Assembly: GCF_963662255.1 (NCBI RefSeq)
Contig: NC_085071.1
Location: forward strand, 7,720,033 to 7,784,032
Source: Cinclus cinclus
Taxonomy: Eukaryota > Chordata > Aves > Passeriformes > Cinclidae
Direction of reading: 5' to 3'
DNA: 64,000 nt
Below the pieces are notes generated by a model. That model searched no databases and was not told where the DNA came from. It worked only from the letters and a program-made list of their open reading frames with translations. Shown piece after piece: positions 35,701 to 48,100 of this stretch. Each line of letters begins with the position of its first letter. Position 1 is the stretch's first letter. The position numbers and the translations under genes were made by a program.

Positions 35701-37993
35701 CAAACCTGGCTGCCATCGGAGGCCCAAACGCGCCCTACAAAATGACATCTGCCAAGTGGGCTCTTCAGTTTGGCTTTCTGGGGAAAAGTGCCTCCTTTCG
35801 GAGTCAACTTGCCTGCGGCCCATGCAGGGCGTTTGCCTCCAAAATTTCCATAAGGACGAGGATTTCTCCCAGACCAAAGCTGCCCCCTCCTCCAAACCTG
35901 GCTGCCATTGGAGGCCCAAACGTGCCCTACAAAATGACACCTGCCAAGTGGGCTCTTGAGTTTGGCTTCTTGGGTGGAAGTGCCTCCTTTCAAAGCCAAC
36001 TTGCCTGCGGCCCGTCCTGGGCTTTTGCCTACAAAAATTCCATAAGGACGAGGATTTCTCCCAGACCAAAGCTGCCCCCTCCTCCAAACCTGGCTGCCAT
36101 CGGAGGCCCAAACGCGCCCTACAAAATGACATCTGCCAAGTGGGCTCTTGAGTTTGGCTTCTTGCGGAAAAGTGCCTCCTTTCAAAGCCAACTTGCCTAA
36201 CTAGCCTGCAGCCCATTCTGGGCTTTTGCCTACAAAAATTCCATAAGGACGAGGATTTCTCCCAGACCAAAGCTGCCCCCTCCTCCAAACCTGGCTGCCA
36301 TCGGAGGCCCAAACGCGCCCCACAAAATGACATCTGCATTGAGGGTTCTTGAGTTTGGCTTCCTGGGGAAAAGTGCCTCCTTTCGGAGTCAACTTGCCTA
36401 ACTTGCCTGCGGCCCATGTGGGGTTTTTGCCTACAAAAATTCCATAAGGACGAGGATTTCTCCCAGACCAAAGCTGCCCCCTCCTCCAAACCTGGCTGAC
36501 ATCGGAGGCCCAAACGCGCCCTACAAAATGACACCTGCCAAGTGGGCTCTTGAGTTTGGCTTCTTGGGGAAAAGTGCCTCCTTTCGGAGTCAACTTGCCG
36601 GCGGCCCATGCAGGGCTTTTGCCTACAAAAATTCCATAAGGACGAGGATTTCTCCCAGAACAAAGCTGCCCCCTCCTCCAAACCTGGCTGCCATCGGAGG
36701 CCCAAACGCGCCCTACAAAATGACATCTGCATTGTGGGTTCTTGAGTTTGGCTTCTTGGGGAAAAGTGCCTCCTTTCGGAGCCAACTTGCCTAACTTGCC
36801 TGCGGCCCGTCCTGGGCTTTTGAGTACAAAAATTCCAGAAGGACGAGGATTTCTCCCAGACCAAAGCTGCCCCCTCCTCCAAACCTGGCTGCCATCGGAG
36901 GCCCAAACGCGCCCTACAAAATGACACCTGCCAAGTGGGCTCTTGAGTTTGGCTTCTTGGGGAAAAGTGCCTCCTTTCAAAGCCAACTTGCCTAACTTGC
37001 CTGCGGCCCGTCCTGGGCTTTTGCCTCCAAAAATTCCAGAAGGACAAGGATTTCTCCCAGACCAAAGCTGCTCCCTCCTCCAAACCTGGCTGCCATCGGA
37101 GGCCCAAACGCGCCCTACAAAATGACATCTGCCAAGTGGGCTCTTGAGTTTGGCTTCTTGGGGAAAAGTGACTCCTTTCAAAACCAACTTGCCTGCGTCC
37201 CGTCCCGGACGATTGCTACAAAAATTCCATAAGGACGAGGATTCCTCCCAGACGAAAGCTGCCCCCTCCGCCAAACCTGGCTGCCATCGGAGGCCCAAAC
37301 GCGCCCTACAAAATGACATCTGCCAAGCGGGCTCTTGAGTTTGGCTTCTTGGGGAAAAGTGCCTCCTGTCGTAGTCAACTTGCCGGCGGCCCATGCAGGG
37401 CTTTTGCCTCCAAAAATTCCATAAGGACGAGGATTTCTCCCAGACCAAAGCTGCCCCCTCCTCCAAACCTGGCTGCCATCGGAGGCCCAAACGCGCCCTA
37501 CGAAATGACACCTGCCAAGTGGGCTCTTGAGTTTGGCTTCTTGGGGAAAAATGTCTCCTTTCGGAGCCAAATTGCCTAACTTGCCTTCGGCCCGTCCTGG
37601 GCTTTTGCCTCCAAAAATTCCAGAAGGACGAGGATTTCTCCCAGACCAAAGCTGCCCCCTCCTCCAAACCTGGCTGCCATCGGAGGCCCAAACGCGCCCC
37701 ACAAAATGACACCTGCATTGAGGGTTCTTGAGTTTGGCTTCCTGGGGAAAAGTGCCTCCTTTCTGAGTCAACTTGCCTGCGGCCCATGCAGGGCTTTTGC
37801 CTACAAAAATTCCATAAGGACGAGGATTTCTCCCAGACCAAAGCTGCCCCCTCCTCCAAACCTGGCTGCCATCGGAGGCCCAAACGTGCCCTACAAAATG
37901 ACACCTGCCAAGTGGGCTCTTGAGTTTGGCTTCTTGGGTGGAAGTGCCTCCTCTCAAAGCCAACTTGCCTGCGGCCCGTCCTGGGCTTTTGCT
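32743..37993 (+). repeat. 5453-bp tandem duplication, copy 2
   Basis: This is the partner of 27290-32540. Its right part (from 35086) is also shared with 42909 onward at an offset of 7823 bp, so it sits in two overlapping duplications. Its rare variants alternate in which partner shares them, as described in the findings. Confidence 0.92.
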
Positions 37994-40276
37994 ACAAAAA
38001 TTCCATAAGGACAAGGATTTCTCCCAGACCAAAGCTGCCCCCTCCTCCAAACCTGGCTGCCATCGGAGGCCCAAACGCGCCCTACAAAATGACATTTGCC
38101 AAGTGGGCTCTTGAGTTTGGCTTCTTGCGGAAAAGTGCCTCCTTTCAAAGCCAACTTGCCTAACTAGCCTGCGGCCCGTGCTGGGCTTTTGACTACAAAA
38201 ATTCCATAAGGACGAGGATTTCTCCCAGACCAAAGCTGCCCCCTCCTCCAAACCTGGCTGCCATCGGAGGCCCAAACGCGCCCCACAAAATGACATCTGC
38301 ATTGAGGGTTCTTGAGTTTGGCTTCTTGGGGAAAAGTGCCTCCTTTCGGAGCCAACTTGCCTAACTTGCCTGCGGCCCGTCCTGGGCTTTTGCCTCCAAA
38401 AATTCCAGAAGGACGAGGATTTCTCCCAGGCCAAAGCTGCCCCCTCCTCCAAACCTGGCTGCCATCGGAGGCCCAAACGTGCCCTACAAAATGACACCTG
38501 CCAAGTGGGCTCTTGAGTTTGGCTTCTTGGGGAAAAGTGACTCCTTTCAAAACCAACTTGCCTGTGTCCCGTCCCGGGCTTTTGCTACAAAAATTCCATA
38601 AGGACGAGGATTTCTCCCAGACCAAAGCTGCCCCCTCCTCCAAACCTGGCTGCCATCGGAGGCCCAAACGTGCCCTACAAAATGACATCTGCCAAGTGGG
38701 CTCTTGAGTTTGGCTTCTTGGGTGGAAGTACCTCCTTTCAAAGCCAACTTGCCTGCGGCCCGTCCTGGGCTTTTGCCTCCAAAAATTCCATAAGGACGAG
38801 GATTTCTCCCAGACCAAAGCTGCCCCCTCCTCCAAACCTGGCTGCCATCGGAGGCCCAAACGTGCCCTACAAAATGACACCTGCCAAGTGGGCTCTTGAG
38901 TTTGGCTTCTTGGGTGGAAGTACCTCCTTTCAAAGCCAACTTGCCTGCGGCCCGTCCTGGGCTTTTGCCTACAAAAATTCCAGAAGGACGAGGATTTCTC
39001 CCAGACCAAAGCTGCCCCCTCCTCCAAACCTGGCTGCCATTGGAGGCCCAAAGGCGCCCTACAAAATGACACCTGCCAAGTGGGCTCTTGAGTTTGGCTT
39101 CTTGGGGGAAAGTGCCTCCTTTCAAAGCCAACTTGCCTAACTAGCCTGCGGCCCGTGTTTGCTTTAGGCTACAAAAATTCCATAAGGACGAGGATTTCTC
39201 CCAGACCAAAGCTGCCCCCTCCTCCAAACCTGGCTGCCATCAGAGGCCCAAATGCGCCCCACAAAATGACATCTGCAAAGTGGGCTCTTGAGTTTGGCTT
39301 CTTGGGGAAAAGTGCCTCCTTTTGGAGCCAAATTGCCTAACTTGCCTGCGGCCCGTCCTGGGCTTTTGCCTCCAAAAATTCCAGAAGGACGAGGATTTCT
39401 CCCAGACCAAAGCTGCCCCCTACTCCAAACCTGGCTGCCATCGGAGGCCCAAACGCGCCCCACAAAATGACACCTGCATTGAGGGTTCTTGAGTTTGGCT
39501 TCCTGGGGAAAAGTGCCTCCTTTCGGAGTCAACTTGCCTGCGGCCCATGCAGGGCTTTTGCCTACAAAAATTCCAGAAGGACGAGGATTTCTCCCAGACC
39601 AAAGCTGCCCCCTCCTCCAAACCTGGCTGCCATCGGAGGCCCAAACGTGCCCTACAAAATGACACCTGCCAAGTGGGCTCTTGAGTTTGGCTTCTTGGGT
39701 GGAAGTGCCTCCTTTCAAAGCCAACTTGCCTGCAGCCGGTCCTGGGCTTTTGCCTACAAAAATTCCATAAGGACGAGGATTTCTCCCAGACCAAAGCTGC
39801 CCCCTCCTCCAAACCTGGCTGCCATCGGAGGCCCAAACGCGCCCTACAAAATGACATCTGCCAAGTGGGCTCTTGAGATTGGCTTCTTGAGGAAAAGTGC
39901 CTCCTTTCAAAGCCAACTTGCCTAACTAGCCTGCGGCCCGTGCTGGGCTTTAGACTACAAAAATTCCATAAGGACGAGGATTTCTCCCAGACCAAAGCTG
40001 CCCCCTCCTCCAAACCTGGCTGACATCGGAGGCCCAAACGCGCCCTAGAAAATGACACCTGCCAAGTGGGCTCTTGAGTTTGGCTTCTTGGGGAAAAGTG
40101 ACTCCTTTCAAAACCAACATGCCTGCGTCCCGTCCCGGGCTTTTGCTACAAAAATTCCATAAGGACGAGGATTCCTCCCAGACCAAAGCTGCCCCCTCCT
40201 CCAAACCTGGCTGCCATCGGAAGCCCAAACGCGCCCTACAAAATGACATCTGCCAAGTGGGCTCTTGAGTTTGGCT
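35086..40276 (+). repeat. 5.2-kb segment duplicated at 42909-48100 (copy 1)
   Basis: Landmarks pair at 7823 bp up to about 39155 and at 7824 bp after it, for example 35358/43181, 36943/44766, 38312/46135, 39467/47291 and 40074/47898. The one-base step comes from a short deletion near 39155-39160 (CGTGTTTGCTTTAGGC versus CGTGCTGGACTTTAGAC). Private variants such as CTTGCCTTCGG (37583 and 45406) and CCTCCTCTCAAAG (37950 and 45773) are shared by both copies. Confidence 0.9.
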
Positions 40277-42908
40277 TCTTGGGGAAAAGTGCCTCCTTTC
40301 AAAGCAACATGCCTAACTAGCCTGCGGCCCGTGCTGGGCTTTTGACTACAAAAATTCCATAAGGACGAGGATTTCTCCCAGACCAAAGCTGCCCCCTCCT
40401 CCAAACCTGGCTGCCATCGGAGGCCCAAACGCGCCCCACAAAATGACACCTGCATTGAGGGTTCTTGAGTTTGGCTTTCTGGGGAAATGTGCCTCCTTTC
40501 GGAGTCAACTTGCCTGCGGCCCATGCAGGGCTTTTGCCTACAAAAATTCCAGAAGGACGAGGATTTCTCCCAGACCAAAGCTGCCCCCTCCTCCAAACCT
40601 GGCTGCCATCGGAGGCCCAAACGTGCCCTACAAAATGACATCTGCCAAGTGGGCTCTTGAGTTTGGCTTCTTGGGTGGAAGTGCCTCCTTTCAAAGCCAA
40701 CTTGCCTAACTTGCCTGCGGCCCATGTGGGGTTTTTGCCTACAAAAATTCCATAAGGACGAGGATTTCTCCCAGACCAAAGCTGCCCCCTCCTCCAAACC
40801 TGGCTGCCATCGGAGGCCCAAACGCGCCCTACAAAATGACACCTGCCAAGTGGGCTCTTGAGTTTGGCTTCTTGGGGAAAAGTGACTCCTTTCAAAACCA
40901 ACTTGCCTGCGTCCCGTCCCGGACGTTTGCTACAAAAGTTCCATAAGGACGAGGATTTCTCCCAGACCAAAGCTGCCCCCTCCGCCAAACCTGGCTGTCA
41001 TCGGAGGCCCAAACGCGCCCTACAAAATGACATCTGCCAAGCGGGCTCTTGAGTTTGGCTTCTTGGGGAAAAGTGCCTCCTTTCGGAGTCAACTTGCCGG
41101 CGGCCCATGCAGGGCTTTTGCCTCCAAAAATTCCATAAGGACGAGGATTTCTCCCAGACCAAAGCTGCCCCCTCCTCCAAACCTGGCTGCCATCGGAGGC
41201 CCAAACGCGCCCTTCAAAATGACACCTGCCAAGTGGGCTCTTGAGTTTGGCTTCTTGGGGAAAAGTGCCTCCTTTCGGAGCCAACTTGCCTAACTAGCCT
41301 GCGGCCTGTGCTGGGCTTTTGCCTACAAAAATTCCATAAGGACGAGGATTTCTCCCAGACCAAAGCTGCCCCCTCCTCCAAACCTGGCTGCCATCAGAGG
41401 CCCAAACGTGCCCTACAAAATGACATCTGCCAAGTGGGCTCTTGAGTTTGGCTTCTTGGGGAAAAGTGCCTCCATTCGGAGCCAAATTGCCTAACTTGCC
41501 TGCGGCCCGTCCTGGGCTTTTGCCTCCAAAAATTCCATAAGGACGAGGATTTCTCCCAGACCAAAGCTGCCCCCTCCTCCAAACCTGGCTGCCATCGGAG
41601 GCCCAAACGCGCCCCACAAAATGACACCTGCATTGAGGGTTCTTGAGTTTGGCTTCCTGGGGAAAAGTGCCTCCTTTCGGAGTCAACTTGCCTGCGGCCC
41701 ATGCAGGGCTTTTGCCTCCAAAAATTCCAGAAGGACGAGGATTTCTCCCAGACCAAAGCTGCCCCCTCCTCCAAACCTGGCTGCCATCAGAGGCCCAAAC
41801 GCGCCCTACAAAATGACATCTGCCAAGTGGGCTCTTGAGTTTGGCTTCTTGGGGAAAAGTGCCTCCTTTCAAAGCAACTTGCCTAACTAGCCTGCGGCCC
41901 GTACTGGGCTTTTGACTACAAAAATTCCAGAAGGACGAGGATTTCTCCCAGACCAAAGCTGCCCCCTCCTCCAAACCTGGCTGCCATTGGAGGCCCAAAC
42001 GTGCCCTACAAAATGACACCTGCCAAGTGGGCTCTTGAGTTTGGCTTCTTGGGTGGAAGTGCCTCCTTTCAAAGCCAACTTGCCTGCGGCCCGTCCTGGG
42101 CTTTTGCCTACAAAAATTCCATAAGGACGAGGATTTCTCCCAGACCAAAGCTGCCCCCTCCTCCAAACCTGGCTGCCATCGGAGGCCCAAACGCGCCCTA
42201 CAAAATGACATCTGCCAAGTGGGCTCTTGAGTTTGGCTTCTTGCGGAAAAGTGCCTCCTTTCAAAGCCAACTTGCCTAACTAGCCTGCGGCCCGTGCTGG
42301 GCTTTAGACTACAAAAATTCCATAAGGACGAGGATTTCTCCCAGACCAAAGCTGCCCCCTCCTCCAAACCTGGCTGCCATCGGAGGCCCAAACGCGCCCC
42401 ACAAAATGACATCTGCATTGAGGGTTCTTGAGTTTGGCTTCTTGGGGAAAAGTGCCTCCTTTCGGAGCCAACTTGCCTAACTTGCCTGCGGCCCATCCTG
42501 GGCTTTTGCTACAAAAATTCCATAAGGACGAGGATTTCTCCCAGACCAAAGCTGCCCCCTCCTCCAAACCTGGCTGCCATCGGAGGCCCAAACGTGCCCT
42601 ACAAAATGACATCTGCCAAGTGGGCTCTTGAGTTTGTCTTCTTGGGTGGAAGTACTTCCTTTCAAAGCCAACTTGCCTGCGGCCCGTCCTGGGCTTTTGC
42701 CTACAAAAATTCCATAAGGACGAGGATTTCTCCCAGACCAAAGCTGCCCCCTCCTCCAAACCTGGCTGCCATCGGAGGCCCAAACGCGCCCCACAAAATG
42801 ACACCTGCATTGAGGGTTCTTGAGTTTGGCTTCCTGGGGAAAAGTGCCTCCTTTCGGAGTCAACTTGCCTGCGGCCCATGCAGGGCTTTTGCCTACAAAA
42901 ATTCCAGA
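40277..42908 (+). repeat. Segment related to 20.7-23.05 kb at an offset of 19529 bp
   Basis: Monomer starts 40443, 40858, 41027, 41621, 42001 and 42428 lie exactly 19529 bp after 20914, 21329, 21498, 22092, 22472 and 22899. The GGGGAAATGTGCC mark is shared (20953 and 40482). The left part lacks one 192-bp monomer relative to the source. From about 42580 the match switches to the 26.4-26.9 kb region at an offset of 15997 bp (26431/42428, 26597/42594). Confidence 0.85.
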
Positions 42909-45900
42909 AGGACGAGGATTCCTCCCAGACCAAAGCTGCCCCCTCCTCCAAACCTGGCTGACATCGGAGGCCCAAACGCGCCCTAGAAAATGACACCTGC
43001 CAAGTGGGCTCTTGAGTTTGGCTTCTTGGGGAAAAGTGACTCCTTTCAAAACCAACTTGCCTGCGTCCCGTCCCGGGCTTTTGCTACAAAAATTCCATAA
43101 GGACGAGGATTTCTCCCAGACCAAAGCTGCCCCCTCCTCCAAACCTGGCTGCCATCGGAGGCCCAAACGCGCCCTACAAAATGACATCTGCCAAGTGGGC
43201 TCTTGAGTTTGGCTTTCTGGGGAAAAGTGCCTCCTTTCGGAGTCAACTTGCCTGCGGCTCATGCAGGGCTTTTGCCTACAAAAATTCCATAAGGACGAGG
43301 ATTTCTCCCAGACCAAAGCTGCCCCCTCCTCCAAACCTGGCTGCCATCGGAGGCCCAAACGCGCCCTACAAAATGACACCTGCCAAGTGGGCTCTTGAGT
43401 TTGGCTTCTTGGGGAAAATTGCCTCCTTTCGGAGTCAACTTGCCGGCGGCCCATGCAGGGCTTTTGCCTACAAAAATTCCATAAGGACGAGGATTCCTCC
43501 CAGACCAAAGCTGCCCGCTCCGCCAAACCTGGCTGCCATCGGAGGCCCAAACGCGCCCTACAAAATGACATCTGCCAAGTGGGCTCTTCAGTTTGGCTTT
43601 CTGGGGAAAAGTGCCTCCTTTCGGAGTCAACTTGCCTGCGGCCCATGCAGGGCGTTTGCCTCCAAAATTTCCATAAGGACGAGGATTTCTCCCAGACCAA
43701 AGCTGCCCCCTCCTCCAAACCTGGCTGCCATTGGAGGCCCAAACGTGCCCTACAAAATGACACCTGCCAAGTGGGCTCTTGAGTTTGGCTTCTTGGGTGG
43801 AAGTGCCTCCTTTCAAAGCCAACTTGCCTGCGGCCCGTCCTGGGCTTTTGCCTACAAAAATTCCATAAGGACGAGGATTTCTCCCAGACCAAAGCTGCCC
43901 CCTCCTCCAAACCTGGCTGCCATCGGAGGCCCAAACGCGCCCTACAAAATGACATCTGCCAAGTGGGCTCTTGAGTTTGGCTTCTTGCGGAAAAGTGCCT
44001 CCTTTCAAAGCCAACTTGCCTAACTAGCCTGCAGCCCATTCTGGGCTTTTGCCTACAAAAATTCCATAAGGACGAGGATTTCTCCCAGACCAAAGCTGCC
44101 CCCTCCTCCAAACCTGGCTGCCATCGGAGGCCCAAACGCGCCCCACAAAATGACATCTGCATTGAGGGTTCTTGAGTTTGGCTTCCTGGGGAAAAGTGCC
44201 TCCTTTCGGAGTCAACTTGCCTAACTTGCCTGCGGCCCATGTGGGGTTTTTGCCTACAAAAATTCCATAAGGACGAGGATTTCTCCCAGACCAAAGCTGC
44301 CCCCTCCTCCAAACCTGGCTGACATCGGAGGCCCAAACGCGCCCTACAAAATGACACCTGCCAAGTGGGCTCTTGAGTTTGGCTTCTTGGGGAAAAGTGC
44401 CTCCTTTCGGAGTCAACTTGCCGGCGGCCCATGCAGGGCTTTTGCCTACAAAAATTCCATAAGGACGAGGATTTCTCCCAGAACAAAGCTGCCCCCTCCT
44501 CCAAACCTGGCTGCCATCGGAGGCCCAAACGCGCCCTACAAAATGACATCTGCATTGTGGGTTCTTGAGTTTGGCTTCTTGGGGAAAAGTGCCTCCTTTC
44601 GGAGCCAACTTGCCTAACTTGCCTGCGGCCCGTCCTGGGCTTTTGAGTACAAAAATTCCAGAAGGACGAGGATTTCTCCCAGACCAAAGCTGCCCCCTCC
44701 TCCAAACCTGGCTGCCATCGGAGGCCCAAACGCGCCCTACAAAATGACACCTGCCAAGTGGGCTCTTGAGTTTGGCTTCTTGGGGAAAAGTGCCTCCTTT
44801 CAAAGCCAACTTGCCTAACTTGCCTGCGGCCCGTCCTGGGCTTTTGCCTCCAAAAATTCCAGAAGGACAAGGATTTCTCCCAGACCAAAGCTGCTCCCTC
44901 CTCCAAACCTGGCTGCCATCGGAGGCCCAAACGCGCCCTACAAAATGACATCTGCCAAGTGGGCTCTTGAGTTTGGCTTCTTGGGGAAAAGTGACTCCTT
45001 TCAAAACCAACTTGCCTGCGTCCCGTCCCGGACGATTGCTACAAAAATTCCATAAGGACGAGGATTCCTCCCAGACGAAAGCTGCCCCCTCCGCCAAACC
45101 TGGCTGCCATCGGAGGCCCAAACGCGCCCTACAAAATGACATCTGCCAAGCGGGCTCTTGAGTTTGGCTTCTTGGGGAAAAGTGCCTCCTTTCGGAGTCA
45201 ACTTGCCGGCGGCCCATGCAGGGCTTTTGCCTCCAAAAATTCCATAAGGACGAGGATTTCTCCCAGACCAAAGCTGCCCCCTCCTCCAAACCTGGCTGCC
45301 ATCGGAGGCCCAAACGCGCCCTACGAAATGACACCTGCCAAGTGGGCTCTTGAGTTTGGCTTCTTGGGGAAAAATGTCTCCTTTCGGAGCCAAATTGCCT
45401 AACTTGCCTTCGGCCCGTCCTGGGCATTTGCCTCCAAAAATTCCAGAAGGACGAGGATTTCTCCCAGACCAAAGCTGCCCCCTCCTCCAAACCTGGCTGC
45501 CATCGGAGGCCCAAACGCGCCCCACAAAATGACACCTGCATTGAGGGTTCTTGAGTTTGGCTTCCTGGGGAAAAGTGCCTCCTTTCGGAGTCAACTTGCC
45601 TGCGGCCCATGCAGGGCTTTTGCCTACAAAAATTCCATAAGGACGAGGATTTCTCCCAGACCAAAGCTGCCCCCTCCTCCAAACCTGGCTGCCATCGGAG
45701 GCCCAAACGTGCCCTACAAAATGACACCTGCCAAGTGGGCTCTTGAGTTTGGCTTCTTGGGTGGAAGTGCCTCCTCTCAAAGCCAACTTGCCTGCGGCCC
45801 GTCCTGGGCTTTTGCTACAAAAATTCCATAAGGACAAGGATTTCTCCCAGACCAAAGCTGCCCCCTCCTCCAAACCTGGCTGCCATCGGAGGCCCAAACG

Positions 45901-48100
45901 CGCCCTACAAAATGACATTTGCCAAGTGGGCTCTTGAGTTTGGCTTCTTGCGGAAAAGTGCCTCCTTTCAAAGCCAACTTGCCTAACTAGCCTGCGGCCC
46001 GTGCTGGGCTTTTGACTACAAAAATTCCATAAGGACGAGGATTTCTCCCAGACCAAAGCTGCCCCCTCCTCCAAACCTGGCTGCCATCGGAGGCCCAAAC
46101 GCGCCCCACAAAATGACATCTGCATTGAGGGTTCTTGAGTTTGGCTTCTTGGGGAAAAGTGCCTCCTTTCGGAGCCAACTTGCCTAACTTGCCTGCGGCC
46201 CGTCCTGGGCTTTTGCCTCCAAAAATTCCAGAAGGACGAGGATTTCTCCCAGGCCAAAGCTGCCCCCTCCTCCAAACCTGGCTGCCATCGGAGGCCCAAA
46301 CGTGCCCTACAAAATGACACCTGCCAAGTGGGCTCTTGAGTTTGGCTTCTTGGGGAAAAGTGACTCCTTTCAAAACCAACTTGCCTGTGTCCCGTCCCGG
46401 GCTTTTGCTACAAAAATTCCATAAGGACGAGGATTTCTCCCAGACCAAAGCTGCCCCCTCCTCCAAACCTGGCTGCCATCGGAGGCCCAAACGTGCCCTA
46501 CAAAATGACATCTGCCAAGTGGGCTCTTGAGTTTGGCTTCTTGGGTGGAAGTACCTCCTTTCAAAGCCAACTTGCCTGCGGCCCGTCCTGGGCTTTTGCC
46601 TACAAAAATTCCATAAGGATGAGGATTTCTCCCAGACCAAAGCTGCCCCCTCCTCCAAACCTGGCTGCCATCGGAGGCCCAAACGTGCCCTACAAAATGA
46701 CACCTGCCAAGTGGGCTCTTGAGTTTGGCTTCTTGGGTGGAAGTACCTCCTTTCAAAGCCAACTTGCCTGCGGCCCGTCCTGGGCTTTTGCCTACAAAAA
46801 TTCCATAAGGACGAGGATTTCTCCCAGACCAAAGCTGCCCCCTCCTCCAAACCTGGCTGCCATTGGAGGCCCAAAGGCGCCCTACAAAATGACACCTGCC
46901 AAGTGGGCTCTTGAGTTTGGCTTCTTGGGGGAAAGTGCCTCCTTTCAAAGCCAACTTGCCTAACTAGCCTGCGGACCGTGCTGGACTTTAGACTACAAAA
47001 ATTCCATAAGGACGAGGATTTCTCCCAGACCAAAGCTGCCCCCTCCTCCAAACCTGGCTGCCATCAGAGGCCCAAATGCGCCCCACAAAATGACATCTGC
47101 CAAGTGGGCTCTTGAGTTTGGCTTCTTGGGGAAAAGTGCCTCCTTTTGGAGCCAAATTGCCTAACTTGCCTGCGGCCCGTCCTGGGCTTTTGCCTCCAAA
47201 AATTCCAGAAGGACGAGGATTTCTCCCAGACCAAAGCTGCCCCCTACTCCAAACCTGGCTGCCATCGGAGGCCCAAACGCGCCCCACAAAATGACACCTG
47301 CATTGAGGGTTCTTGAGTTTGGCTTCCTGGGGAAAAGTGCCTCCTTTCGGAGTCAACTTGCCTGCGGCCCATGCAGGGCTTTTGCCTACAAAAATTCCAG
47401 AAGGACGAGGATTTCTCCCAGACCAAAGCTGCCCCCTCCTCCAAACCTGGCTGCCATCGGAGGCCCAAACGTGCCCTACAAAATGACACCTGCCAAGTGG
47501 GCTCTTGAGTTTGGCTTCTTGGGTGGAAGTGCCTCCTTTCAAAGCCAACTTGCCTGCAGCCGGTCCTGGGCTTTTGCCTACAAAAATTCCATAAGGACGA
47601 GGATTTCTCCCAGACCAAAGCTGCCCCCTCCTCCAAACCTGGCTGCCATCGGAGGCCCAAACGCGCCCTACAAAATGACATCTGCCAAGTGGGCTCTTGA
47701 GATTGGCTTCTTGAGGAAAAGTGCCTCCTTTCAAAGCCAACTTGCCTAACTAGCCTGCGGCCCGTGCTGGGCTTTAGACTACAAAAATTCCATAAGGACG
47801 AGGATTTCTCCCAGACCAAAGCTGCCCCCTCCTCCAAACCTGGCTGACATCGGAGGCCCAAACGCGCCCTAGAAAATGACACCTGCCAAGTGGGCTCTTG
47901 AGTTTGGCTTCTTGGGGAAAAGTGACTCCTTTCAAAACCAACTTGCCTGCGTCCCGTCCCGGGCTTTTGCTACAAAAATTCCATAAGGACGAGGATTCCT
48001 CCCAGACCAAAGCTGCCCCCTCCTCCAAACCTGGCTGCCATCGGAAGCCCAAACGCGCCCTACAAAATGACATCTGCCAAGTGGGCTCTTGAGTTTGGCT
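42909..48100 (+). repeat. 5.2-kb segment duplicated from 35086-40276 (copy 2)
   Basis: This is the partner of 35086-40276. The left junction is sharp: the preceding monomer is the 192-bp CATGCAGGG class with CCAGAAGG, where copy 1 is preceded by the 201-bp CATGCGGGG class with CCATAAGG. The exchange lies just after that difference. Some sites here keep the common state (CCTTTCGGAGTC at 45189) where both 5453-bp copies are altered. Confidence 0.9.

Noticed and set aside
42477..44951. An 824-codon minus-strand open frame, and many similar ones on both strands, as protein-coding genes
   Set aside because: They are shadows of a tandem repeat whose length is a multiple of three. Starts recur at the same monomer site, frames overlap on both strands, ends are set by the 9-bp TAA-containing insert or the one-base deletion, and there is no domain, splice pattern or codon-position bias.
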